Position numbers and translations under genes: made by a program. Shown here piece by piece: positions 34,301 through 45,415 of a stretch of DNA of 64,000 nt. Source of the DNA: Isoetes taiwanensis (Eukaryota > Streptophyta > Lycopodiopsida > Isoetales > Isoetaceae); contig JAJEKV010000046.1 in the NCBI GenBank assembly GCA_021234155.1, forward strand, positions 5,711,012 to 5,775,011. Reading direction: 5' to 3'. Below the pieces are notes generated by a model that saw only the letters and a list, made by a program, of their open reading frames with translations, was not told the DNA's origin and ran no database searches. Within the stretch, counting starts at the first letter, position 1; each line of letters starts with the position of its first letter.

Positions 34301-35240
34301 TCACGCCATTCACGCCATTCAAGAACCGGTCTCACGGGCTGAAATGAAAGTGGTTGCATCCGACATAGCAATTTTATGTGCAACTAACTCTAAAATGAGT
34401 AGCCGCTTAGTGGATCTTTATGGCGTGTAATAACCCTGGTTGTAACCGAGCCAGATTTGTTGCTATTCCTTGTCTCTAATGTTAATCTTAATCTAATCCA
34501 GTGTGCTTGTATGAGACATTGCCTTCGAAAGTGGAAGAGCAAAATCTTTTTATCCCCGCTTACAACTATATAAGGTTTAGAGAAGCTACCAGCAGCAAAA
34601 GAAAGGGTGAATCACCAAGGATCACTAAATGCCATTGAAATAGTGAAATCGTGGATGAAGGGATTGTGGTAGCTAAATGCCATCATATCCTTGCACCTAT
34701 CCTTGAGAATGACCATTTTGTGTCGGGCTGTTTTACGCCGCACCATCCGATTCCAAGATCCTACCCGCACTGTGAATTCACGCCTTGAATCCTCTTACAG
34801 TTTATGCTGTACCTAACGAGAAAGCAATCAAAGGGTATGTAATACTTTAAGTTGTTGCTTTGCTTTTCTTCGCTAATTCGGTCCGCTAAATTTCGTGATA
34901 TGTAGGCCGCACACACACAAATGTTAACCATATCGACGGTCAAGTATCTAGAGGCCGATTTCATGAAGAGAAATAATGTTAATCGGATTCAAAGAAGTAG
35001 AGGTGCCACAAAGAGTCCGATTTAACATCATGTGGGTTGTATGTGATGGGATTTATGCACAAATATGTTGAAGCTCTTGTCTCCTCGTAGAGATATGGAA
35101 GTAAGTTGTATGCCTTCCTTTGTATGTACTGCATCTCATGTTCCTTTAAATATTTCTAACCTTATTTATGGATGTCACAGATTACATCTAAATGGTTCTC
35201 TCATGAATACGCCCTGTCACGACGATAATTTCTAATAGAT
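31316..35240 (+). pseudogene. Inner gene A: coiled-coil/RING-like/Ulp1 transposon protein
   Basis: Homologous to gene B on the minus strand. Early blocks are REVLPPKFD (31450), then SWYEHAFCRRDIANHHIPLY and FARAYALHYKG, matching WYEFAFGRKDVMNHYVPLYF of B. A coiled-coil-like region follows (31960-32330), then a RING-like half-finger CNDC-x10-CGHTYCLFC (32385-32440). After an AT-rich intron, short exons contain NVIGLHLPFSDIPIAELG (33252) and DSKELDDVEEAFEIAAKA (about 33834). Near 35019-35050 DLTSCGLYVMGFMHKYVEAL carries the catalytic Cys pattern of C48/Ulp1 proteases (Cys codon 35031). An intron (GTAAGT at 35101, CACAG to 35180) leads to ITSKWFSHEYALSRR. Stops and frameshifts are frequent. The protease may process SUMO-like proteins or the element's own products; this is inference. 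Confidence 0.65.
33987..34250. repeat. Tandem duplication of about 131 bp spanning a mini-exon
   Basis: The block starting ACATTGACTTACTTATACTT at 33987 is repeated at 34119 with few changes. Each unit holds an intron end (TTTGCAG), a short putative exon (TCTAAACCA...GAGATTG) and the following intron start (GTATCAAT). The result is a duplicated mini-exon inside gene A. Confidence 0.88.
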
Positions 35241-35387
35241 GCTTTGGTCATGCATTGTGATGCCAATCTGAAAGAACGTATCAGCCAGCCAGCCCTCCTC
35301 GATTTCCGAAATGATCATGAGTCTGAGTATCTGATTTTGCAAGATGAACTATATAACAGGCTTATATATATCTTTTGTTCACATTTG

Positions 35388-35580
35388 TGTGGTGGGGTGT
35401 GTGGTGAATGGTGTGGTGTGTGGTGGGATGTGCTCGTTCTGGTGAATATGATAGTTGATGTATGGTCTATGGTGTATGGTGTGTGGTGAATGGTGTGGTG
35501 TGTGGTGGGGTGTGTGGTGAATGGTGTGGTGTGTGGTGGGATGTGCTCGTTCTGGTGAATATGATAGTGTGGGGCATGGT
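35388..35580. repeat. GT-rich minisatellite
   Basis: A segment of about 68 bp rich in GTGTGGTG, ending TGCTCGTTCTGGTGAATATG, occurs twice (about 35388-35455 and 35501-35567), with shorter GTGTGG units between and after. The antisense frame encodes a His/Thr/Pro-rich low-complexity peptide that I do not accept as a gene. Confidence 0.85.
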
Positions 35581-35987
35581 ATGGTGCATGGTTTGGTGTG
35601 GTATACACACCCTAACAGTTTAGTGTTCATTTCATGCAGATGGTATTGTTCAAGAGGTTTCTGGACCAACATCCAGAAATTTTTGGCAGGTGCTTCAGAT
35701 GCTTCAAGATGCATTTAAAGAAAAATACTCTGAACATATTTTCCTATTGGCTGCTGGTTACTATATTTTGTTAGTGTGCAGATCATAAATTCTGCACCTT
35801 GAAATTCCTTGTTGGCTTTAATGTTTGTTTTGGTATACTATTTCAGTAATTGTACTTTGCATTTTATAATTAATGACAAAAACTGTCATTAACTTGAGTT
35901 GCACCAAAAACTTGAGTTGCAAACTAAGTACCAAACATGTTTCTTATATCTATACAGAAAAGGATAGAAATAGTTCAGTTAACTAAA

Positions 35988-36190
35988 AGGTGCACCCATA
36001 GTTACAAGGAATATTCCTATTACCTTGAAAGGAATATTCCTTTTTGCATTGAAAGGAATATTCCTTAGTGCCTAGTTATCAAGAATATTCCTTATTACCT
36101 TCAAAGGAATATTCTTTAGTTTGTTTAAGTGCACCCATAGTTACAAGGAATATTCCTTATTACATTGAAAGGAATATTCCACATTGATAG
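35988..36190. repeat. Cluster of AAGGAATATTCCTT palindromes
   Basis: Six or seven near-perfect copies of the 14-bp palindrome AAGGAATATTCCTT or its core GGAATATTCC occur within 200 bp. Two copies of the flanking phrase GTGCACCCATAGTTACAAGG (about 35991 and 36129) show partial duplication of the block. It lies between the converging genes of the inner transposon. Confidence 0.88.
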
Positions 36191-36194
36191 CGGC

Positions 36195-37175
36195 TTGTGG
36201 GATATATGCCAGCATCAACCATTGGCCAATTGGGTCAGAAAAAGAGGACAGTGGGATAGATTTTGAGAAAAGGATGTTGAACAAATCATTGGCACAAATC
36301 ATTGGTTAAGGAACAAATCATTGGCATGGTAATGAGCCATATCGTAAAACAGGGAGAAGGGAATAGACAGGATAAAAATTCCTTTTTACCCGTGGTGACT
36401 GGTTGATTCCGGATGGCGGAGGAGATCGAACGACTAGATCACAATCCATATCCCCAATTCAAATGCAAACTCACCGGGCGCACCGATTCTTGAGGAGATC
36501 AATGCCAAACGGGGAAACCAATTGAACAAAATCAAACGGAGGCATCCACGAAGTTCGTAGGTACTCCTATTCTTAAACATGCTTTTGTTCCTAATCTAAC
36601 AATTGCTTATGATGTTCTACACAGATGCACAGAGGAGACTTAACAATGTTGGAAGCATGGATCGAGCTATGGGAGTAGCAAATGACAGGGGATGAGGAAT
36701 CCCACTTATCTAAAGCAGAACTTAGACGTAAAGTTGTGCATGTAAAAGCAATCAACAAAGTCTTTGAAAAGGTAATGAGGTTTGGAGATTCAATAGCCTC
36801 AAACCATACTTTACCAATCTCTATCATAAATGGCAATGTATGAGAAGCACATGTCTTGCTTCTCATAGACTTCACCAACTTCCAAACAAATGCCCCCGAC
36901 ACTCTTCTCACAATTTTCGGGAACAGGGACCATTGCTGATCTCACACCTGCAGACCTTCCGGATGAATCTTGAGTCTTGAATCTTGAATCTTGAGACCTT
37001 CGCACATAAATGTTTTTACAACTTACACTAAGTATAACAATCTTGGAACTATATAAACAATATATTAATGTTTGTGTTTTAATCTGGTTCACATTCGATT
37101 ACATTCAGGTTTGCAAGTCCATGCCTTAGTGCATAGAAAAGTTACTTCAACAACAAAGTTAACGTGATTACGTAG
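36195..37175. other. Intergenic part of the inner transposon, no gene seen
   Basis: Open frames on both strands are short and unrecognised. At 36966-36998 a small repeat of GAATCTTGA units is visible. Nothing else is supported. Confidence 0.5.
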
Positions 37176-37179
37176 ATTC

Positions 37180-40100
37180 TACAATCTCTAGCAAATTTCC
37201 CAAAGAACATTTCATGCCAATAGTTAGTCGGTTCATATGCATAAGATGTACCTTTAATCTTATGTTTGATCGGCTCCAATGGAAATCTCACCCCAATTCA
37301 TCGACCGGGATGGACAAGAACTTTCTTTCCTTGAATAAGCCCTGTACTTTTGATGGCAACCAGAATCAATTCAAAGTAGTTACCAGCTATAACTTCATTA
37401 CCACAATAAAATTCATTTCCATAGTCATCCTTGGTGTCTTCTTCGAGGGCATGTTTCACTTCATTGCCTTTGGATGAGATAATAAGGGACCCTTTCATAA
37501 TTGTCCGGGGATGTGAATGATGCAAAATAATCTCCAACCCATCGTCTCATCCACATTGTCCACGCCATTTGCCCACAAGTCCTCTCCCTCATGCCCATCT
37601 TCTTCAACATTGTCCCCTGCTTTGTAGGCTCTAGTTTTCTCAACTCCCACCGCCACAATGATCAGCATTCTCACAAGCAAAGCCAATCAAAATTGATGCA
37701 TGCCTTACAAAAACATGAAAGAGATCTACACATTAACTTTGTTGGATCATTTGCATCTATGGATGATACGCAATGAAGAGATTGCACCCCTTTCACTTTG
37801 AGCACATCAAATCTTTGGGAACGGTCAATGTCGGACACCTTCCAAAATACCCTTTCCACATCAGAAATTTTTCTCTTCAAGAACCTCACATGCGGTTTCT
37901 GCATTTTTATCACTTTCCCATCCTTTTTTCTTTGTTCCGCCGAGCCATAGTTTGGCTATGGCTCCTTCTCCGCCATGTGTGCCCTTCCCATGTCCCGAGC
38001 CAAAGAAATTCCAAAGCATTCTCGATCTTATGCTCTTGATGATACCTAGTTACATGATAGAAAGCTCTTCTCGACTTGAATTGGGCTGCACAATCTACCG
38101 ACCAAACTAAGTGGTATTTCATATGACCAAAGACCATTTTCTTTCAGCCAATTGAGGTGCATCTTGAATGCTTTTTGTACAAAGTGAGTATCATGTGTTT
38201 TGTCATCCGAAATAAAGAAGTGCACACATTTCCTCATTTTACCCCTCGTACCTTGAACATCGTGATGTGGACCAATATGCTGATTTGTTCATTGTACCAA
38301 TGTTGTGCTTGAATCTCGTTGGATGGCTTCAAAGTATAATTCTCCGAGAAATCAACAACTGATAATACGGTATCATCACGAAGACTCTTCATGGATTCCT
38401 TGAATTGTTTGCTCTGCCAATGTGCCACAAAGTTATGATATACAAACTTCGACATATGATCAAACATGTTATCCAACATATTACCGAGCTGCCTTTTCTT
38501 GTCAATTAGCTTTAGTCTTCGTGGAAGTTCCTTTCTTCGAGGGCTCATTAACGTAACCATAGACTTGTCAATCAAGCGTTTGATCAATCTGCTCCTTGTA
38601 TTCTCTTGGACACAACTCAATTAATTGTTTCCCACAGTTTCCACAATCTGATTTGATACATTGTAGCTTATGCCACTCATTGCCCACGCCTTTCTGTCAC
38701 ATACCATAGCCCTCCAAAATGTGCTAACATTATCAAATGTCTTGTCCTTGGCTTGACATATTCCAAAGATGAGCTTCGATGCACACACCACAATTGCAAT
38801 TTAACAATTTTCATGGAGTCTTGACCTCATCAAATTAAATGCCCGCTTGCCAGACTCGATTGCTCATGTTTCACGCAACAACATGTGTTTCTTTCCTTTT
38901 AGCTTTCTAATGCAAGAAGGTTTTAAGTATTCAAATTGCCTAAGCCCAATCCAACCTCCGGATAATTGATCCACAAAATTGAATAATTCACTGTAAAATT
39001 ACAAAGAAATAAAATTAGTCACCTCATTACATTACATTACATACAAATCTTTTACATATTCAAGACCCTAAACTCCCACACATACATGTACATTCCGACA
39101 TGAATTTTATTTCATTTACTATGAAGTCACATAATTTTTGACAATTAATACATCTCCACACTAATTTCTTCTTAGTTAACGCCTACATCTACAATACATC
39201 CGTAATATACATGTAAACAAATATACATCCGAATATACATGTAAACAAATATACATGTACGTGTTGCCATGAAATAATTTGACATTTCCATATAGAACAA
39301 CTAGGGCATCGATCTACATTACATTCAAAAAGTAAAGAAATCATTACAAACTTTACATCGTTGTTACAAAATAAAAGACATCTTTATTCCGCCAAAAGTA
39401 AAGAAATCTACAAACTTTACATCATCATTACAAAATAAAAACATCTTTATTCTCAAAAACAAGATGCAATTACAAAATTAAATTACAATTGCATTCGTAA
39501 TGTCAATATATTGAATTGGTTGTGTCCTCTTCTTCATGACATCTCTAATTTTTGGTGAAACCTTTGAGTTATCTAACCAAAAAACGAAAGCAACCATATC
39601 CTTCATAGCCCGATCTATCGTATTTGTTCTTGGATTTCGACCGCTAATGCCCACAGATTTGTTCCACCTAGTGACATTCTTTTCCTTCTCTCCACCGCTA
39701 GTTTCATATTTCTAGGATGTATTTTCAGCAACTTAGTCGCTAGTGAAGTCTTCTCTGTAATTCTCCTTCCTCTCCAACCACCATAGATAGTACGTAATGC
39801 TTTGCAAAGTCCGCTATCATTGCTATTTGCATTTTTGACCCGGCTTGAGACCATCCTTTAAATTCTTTTACGGATCTGTTTTCATAGATAGCCTCTTGAG
39901 GCCTTCCAATGACCCGCTCAAATAGGAATTGCAATCTTTTGTCCCAAGAATAATCTTCTTGCAAATATACTTTTGTTTGTTTTGGAGTCAAATTAGATAC
40001 CTCATTCATTATGAGATTTCTGAAGCATTCACCTTTCTTCTAATTGGCTTTGTCACGTATCCACCCCCTACAAACCCTCTCGATTTTTTTGCTTTGCCTC

Positions 40101-40239
40101 GCTTGTAATGCTTTTCCTAAACTTCATCAACGGGAGGATTGAAATCTGAACCCGATCTTGACCTCGAAGTGCTTGCATGAGAGTCCAATCCTTCTTCCAT
40201 AGTTTCTTCTTCAACTGATGCTTTAAGACATCGATCCAT
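37180..40239 (-). pseudogene. Inner DDE transposase
   Basis: The likely start on the minus strand at 40239 gives MDRCLKASVEEETMEEGLDS. An N-terminal domain follows (SRVKNANSNDSGLCKALRTI near 39845), then an AT-rich intron at about 39480-38960. The second part has a Cys-rich segment (NCNCGVC, SDCGNCGKQL), then VVDFSENYTLKP (first Asp, about 38355), HDTHFVQKAFKMHLNWLKEN, WSVDCAAQFKS (second Asp, about 38090) and FFGSGHGKGTHGGEGA (about 37990). In that last motif the outer copy has Glu and this copy has Thr. The C-terminus has SIDANDPTKLM, CFCKACINFDW, GDYFASFTSPDNYERVPYY and GCHQKY, collinear with the outer copy. Frameshifts and stops disable it. It converges on gene A. Confidence 0.75.
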
Positions 40240-40664
40240 TCTCGCGTAAAGGGGATACAACATCCCGCACAAAAAATCAGATTATTAACCGTTTGTATTA
40301 TCGCTTGAAGGGATTTGTATTATCGCTTGAAGGAAAGGGATTTCAATTTCTTCAAGATACATTTGTTTCTTGAAATGCATTCGATTTAGGAGCAAACTAT
40401 AATCGATTCGACCAAGTTTTCGTTGAGGTAGAATCCGGAGCCATGTTTGATCGATTGAGGAAAGTTCAAAATGTGCGCCAAAGTTTTTTTTTTTTTTCGC
40501 AGGCAAGATATTTAGATTTTATTGATAGAGAAGCTAGTACAAGATTTCGGGAGGATTTGGTATAATTATGGAGAATATTGTACGTCAATCGCCAATTCAA
40601 AATGTACATTACAAACACTTTAACCCAGTTCAAATTTTTACATCAATGTACAAAAAAATTCAAT

Positions 40665-40685
40665 CACCCTTTCATGCTTCTACCC
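40665..40685 (-). repeat. Right terminal inverted repeat of inner transposon
   Basis: On the minus strand it reads GGGTAGAAGCATGAAAGGGTG, perfect against the left end apart from one extra terminal base. AGGAG follows at 40686-40690. Confidence 0.85.
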
Positions 40686-40690
40686 AGGAG

Positions 40691-41356
40691 TCAGATATTG
40701 ATAGAACCAATGCATTGGATGTGAAACCTCTTCCTAGTATTCAGAAATTGCATGCTATAGCTTCTATAAGTCCAACTGACCCCACCTTAGTAATGGTGAG
40801 ACCATTATCTTGCTTCTGCAATGCTTGCATTAACTTTGAATGGGATGCTTGTGAGTCCATTTCATTCTGTGGGAAGTGGCAATTAAAGAAGCTAGTACCC
40901 GAGTAAGTACTCATTGTGAAGTAGAGAATGAGGAAACTACTGCTTTTGCAAATGAAAATGAAGAGCTAGAAGATCTAGTACAGGTAGGTGATATGTTTGC
41001 TTCTTTTGCTGCACCAGGAAATAAAGAAAATGTGCCATACTATATCCTTCTTTGCAAGAAAACAAAATTTGTTTTGCAGGATAAATGTTATTGACGATTA
41101 CAAAAATTATCACCATACAGGTGAAACAGTCATATCCGCGTATTACTATCAAAAATTGCCTGGTTGTCACCACAAGTATAAGTTATTGGATGACAAAGAA
41201 GTTCTTGTACCTGCAGAGTCTGTTATTGGAGCAAAGTTTGCAATGCCAAAAGTAAATCATAAGGTGAAGGGTGCTTCTGCAGCTTATGCATTGTCTACTG
41301 ATGTGCATGAGATGCTATTGGGAAGTTTGCCTGAAATGCTACATGATCTGGAATAG
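40691..41356 (+). pseudogene. Outer DDE transposase, 3' part
   Basis: This continues in frame from codon VYWEVKE at 30920 once the inner element is removed. Blocks are SDIDRTNALDVKPLPS, SPTDPTLVMVRPLSCFCNAC (a Cys pair as in the inner copy), GDMFASFAAPGNKENVPYY, ETVISAYYYQKLPGCHHKYK and ESVIGAKFAMPKV, and it stops after EMLHDLE. Two frameshifts (near 40905 and 41085) remain. It ends about 840 bp from the end of the convergent gene B. It is not a third transposase copy but the second half of the one starting at 29777. Confidence 0.78.
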
Positions 41357-41673
41357 CTTGAACAGATTATATGTTGGACAGATTATATGTTGGAGAGAAG
41401 TAATCTGAAAAGAGAAAAGTGCTGGTGAAACATGATTTATATTACATTGTAATTAAGTACATCAACTTATTTCAAAACATGTTTCTTGTTATTGATAACT
41501 TTACGTAATATATCAACTTATTTTATGCCTAACTATTACATCCCCGTGGTGGCTAAAATCTCATAGGTATTGCATCCATTCTCCTAAGATTTCCGTGAGC
41601 CATATAATATTAGGACTAGGCTGTGGGCAGGGCCACCGCCGCTTCTCTTGCAATTGGAAGCCCACTCCGCACC

Positions 41674-42031
41674 TCACGCAAAGATGACCTGCTTGACTTC
41701 GTGTGCACTTGGCAACCGATTCCTTCCCCAAGGATTAGGATCATAGATCTTGTGAATTGCCCAAAGTATTGTTAGCATCTCATCCCTGGTGCTTCTGTCT
41801 TCGATCTGTTCGACCTGTTCCCATAATCCAGGCAAGCCGGGTAAGGAATCTTGCTTCATACCCTAAGCCACAAGAGAATGGTACATCCGGAACATATTCG
41901 CCCAAAGTCCCTAAAGTAGATGGTGGTTCATCCGGTTCAACCTCTCGCTCCATGTACATGTACAAGTTCCTTTTGTTCTGGTTCAACCTCTGCTCCATGT
42001 ATAAATTCCTCTTCAATTTCATTTTCCTCAA
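41674..42031 (-). other. Possible extra 3' exon region of gene B
   Basis: Two overlapping minus-strand frames (EPDEPPSTLGTLGEYVPDVP at the upstream end, LWEQVEQIEDRSTRDEMLTI downstream) compete, and neither is recognised. Since the HAD-like exon already ends in a stop, this could be 3' UTR or an alternative terminal exon. Confidence 0.25.
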
Positions 42032-42905
42032 CTTCTAATCCAATAACAAAAGTTAAAAATTATTAGCATTTATAAAGTATTAAATCTAAAACTTCCTCAA
42101 CCTTAAATATTAATAATAGATATAATTTAACAAGTACTCAAAAGAGTTATGAAAGCAAATCCACATCTAGAAAGGTTACAGTAAAGCAGATTTAGTTTAT
42201 CAAAGGCATTGTACATAGGGCCTTTATTCTGTTCATATCTTCGCCGTATTCATCCACTATAGTCTTGATGATAATGTCACCATATATGTCCCAAGAGTCA
42301 TCCAACTTATGCTCCTTTATGTAATTGGTAAAATCTGGTGCATATTTCAACCCTACCAACCAATCAAATAAGAAGGACAGATGGTTGTCGCGTTCTATCA
42401 AAGGTGTCCATAGTGGCACACAAACATAACTTTCTTTGTTGAAAAGAGCTTTTTTCTTAGACTCAAACACACCACAGAGTCGACCATTGCATTTAGGATA
42501 TTCAATGACAATACTATCCATAGGTACTACTTGAGGGGTTACACCAACTGAATTTGTGTAAGGAAGTCCCCAACATCTCTCTTTTCCATAAACATGTTTA
42601 AATTTTGGGATGCCATCTTCATAGAGCTTGTTCAAAATTGATGTTATGATATCTAAGGGAAGAGTTGACCATATGGCCAAATCCCAATGAAAGGAGGCAT
42701 ATTGAAGCATTGCTTTCATTGTTGGTCTGCAGTAGAAAACTCTATGTTCTGTAATTATGGGGTTGTAAGAGGCAATATTGATTCCTGGAGTTCTATAAAA
42801 GTAACCCAGAACACCTTGGATCTCAAATATTGAGAGTCCTGTAAGGAAGCAAAATATAATTAACATACAGTAGCACTAGGATTGCAACCATTCATTGATT
42901 ACATT

Positions 42906-43015
42906 ATCAAGATTACATAAAGCTAAATGGCTTAGTGTTGTTTCCAATAAGAAAAAAGCTATCAAGATTACATAAAGCCAAATGGCTTAGTGTTGTTTCC
43001 AATAAGAAAAAAGCC
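42906..43015. repeat. 55-bp tandem duplication in an intron of gene B
   Basis: ATCAAGATTACATAAAGC... at 42906 is repeated at 42961 with a couple of substitutions. It lies between the WFDAEY exon and the HAD-like exon. Confidence 0.9.
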
Positions 43016-45322
43016 AATTGGCCTCATTTGATAAAGAGTTATGAAAGAAGTTAAGCACTACCATGCTTCTCTTGCGAGGTGCTAGTAGTGCCTGTTTCGA
43101 TGAGATGGCTCTTATAATTAATCATAGCCTTAATGAGCACATGTCTTCTGGACTGTGCATACTCGGCATCAAACCAATCTGAAGAGAACTAAAAGAATGA
43201 AAACAAATAGTTTTCAGAATTAAATATTATATAAAAAGCAATTGTTGATATGTTATCTCACCATGGTCTTAGCCTGCACCTGGGCATCCACAAAGGCTTG
43301 CATATAAGCCATAACATAAAGACCACAGGAGGCCAGGTCACCTTGTTGTGGAACCTCGTGTCTAATTTCTTTTCTCGTGAATTCTTCACATAAATATCAA
43401 TCTTCCGAGAACTGGAATTAGTCAATCTTTGAATGATATCTTTATGAAGCCCGCAATAGAAAATAACATCGATCGATTATGCAAAGATTACACTCAATTA
43501 ATAGTGAGTGCACTTACATCATAACCATCCTCGTGTCAACCTTGCACATTCTTTAGCGAGTTCGAGAATAAGGATAGCCGGAGAAGACAAAGGGGTGTCG
43601 CTACTGATTCTTGGCCTTATCTAAAACAATGATGACCAAAGGCATGGTGCATAGGATCCTCAATCTGGATTGGAATCATAATGTACCGCATTTGCTTAAT
43701 ATGATTCCCCGAAGCCCTTTTTGAACTACGACCAATCCGTGACTGTACTATCGGGTTGCATCGGATGACCCAGTTTGTTAAAGGTCGCTCAGAGGGCTAA
43801 GAAATTCTCTGAAGGGAAGAAAAAAAATGCATCACGCCATTTGTCAGGCATAATGCTAATAAGATACCTATTCACAAAGCAAGTGAGGTTAGATGTTCAG
43901 TAGTTAACCATAATGCAAAAAAGAATCTGATCAAGTTACCTTCCAAATATATCTATATGCCTGTTGGACATGTGCCTGTCTCTGCAAAGACCTTCCACAC
44001 AATATTTACTCACCTTGATTAGAGGCTTTTGCTGGAAAGGGTAGCATGGAACTATTTTCAACAAGCTCTCCAGGTCTCTGTAAACCAAACTTGCATTATT
44101 GAGAGACAAATGAATTGCAACGACAACAGAATCTTACTTACTCTCTTGTGTTGTCATCTCCAGATCGAGCACTTTCAGATGATGTTTGGCTTCTAGTTCT
44201 GCAGAAATCATCATAAAATTGTTCATATATTACACTTTAAAAGCTTCAACTAACATAATAACTATTCACCTTTTGGTTGAAGTTGTATTTTGCATACACT
44301 CCTTCCTTTTTCTTGTCTGCTTCTCCGGTTTAATAACCTTGGTCTCCTCAACCTTGGTTTCCTCTATGTCATCAACCTTAGTGGCCTCAACCTTTGTTTC
44401 CTCAACCCTGGTTTCCTCCACTGCCACATCATCCTTTTGGATCTCTTGTACCTCCACCATCTCTTCCTCTCCCTTAATATGGCTACTATCCTCTATCTTT
44501 TCAATGGTTGCATGAACAAAGGCTGTAGAAGATTCACCAATTTCCAACACTTCTGCATAAATTAGTCACCAAAGTTAATAAGTATTGTGAAACCTAATTT
44601 TAAGTTAATGGTATACCTATTGAATCATCACTCAACAGCATTTTAATTTCCTGCTGAAATGATGGCATTGGCTTAATAGGTTTTCAAATTGGTTTCTCTG
44701 GAAATTTATATTGTGAAGAAAGACCTGAGGAATCTGGAACTTTATACTGTGAAGAAAAACTTGAAGAACCTACAAAAAATGGTGTTTAATAATTGCAGTA
44801 CACACATGCAAAAAGAAGATGCAACATACCTGCAATATTAACTACTGCCTTCTGCTTTAACTTTTCAACCTCTGCTGCATAATCCACAAATGTTCGAATC
44901 GGTATGCTCGTGGCTATATGGAATTCCAAGTGACATATCAAGCTCATATGACATGAAAATTAAATTCCAGGGATTGTAAATCAATCAAATGTGATATTTA
45001 CTTACATGTATTCGAGGACTTCACTGGTACCTCAAGCTCTTCCTCAAAAGACTTTACAAGGTTTACAGGTGATGCCCATGTAGAAGTATTTCCCAAATCC
45101 TCCTGACCATCTGTCAAATCCAATACCTTGGAAGAAAGTGTTGTTGGCTGAGAGTAGAAAAAAACTTGAGATAAGAAAAGGAATATGCATGATTAACAAG
45201 ACTACAATATCATACCCTTTTCTGGTTTCCTTATGCTACCAAAATCATCTGCATCAGTCAAACATTGAGTATATCAGATCATCAGCTAAGAAATGTATTC
45301 TTAATAGATAGATAGTATTTTT

Positions 45323-45363
<41 letters not shown>

Positions 45364-45380
45364 GTAGATAGGTAGATAGG

Positions 45381-45411
<31 letters not shown>

Positions 45412-45415
45412 AATG
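45323..45415. repeat. Impure (GATA)n microsatellite
   Basis: TAGA units are interrupted by several TAGG units. It lies within the intron after exon 1 of gene B. Confidence 0.93.

Larger units (their letters stand above)
30921..40685. mobile_element. Inner two-gene DNA transposon, 9765 bp, nested in a relative
   Basis: The left end GGTAGAAGCATGAAAGGGTG (30921-30940) matches perfectly the reverse complement of the right end (40665-40684), with one extra C at 40685. A 5-bp AGGAG duplication flanks the element. Inside, gene A (plus, from about 31316) and a DDE transposase (minus, 40239-37180) converge. A 36-bp minisatellite lies just inside the left end. The insertion interrupts the transposase of a relative of the same family. 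Both inner genes carry frameshifts, so it is no longer autonomous. Confidence 0.85.

Noticed and set aside
35315-35714. His/Thr/Pro-rich minus-strand frames
   Set aside because: Antisense translation of the GT minisatellite, with no motif or splice context.
40568-41356. A third, independent copy of the DDE transposase
   Set aside because: It joins in frame to the plus-strand copy ending at 30920 once the inner element and one AGGAG are removed, so it is the second half of the same gene.
42192-42866. HAD/FCP1-like gene as a separate host phosphatase
   Set aside because: The exon has an acceptor at 42839 and joins in phase to the exon ending at 43062 of the Ulp1 gene; the nucleophile DxDxT motif is not seen. 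Kept as part of gene B.
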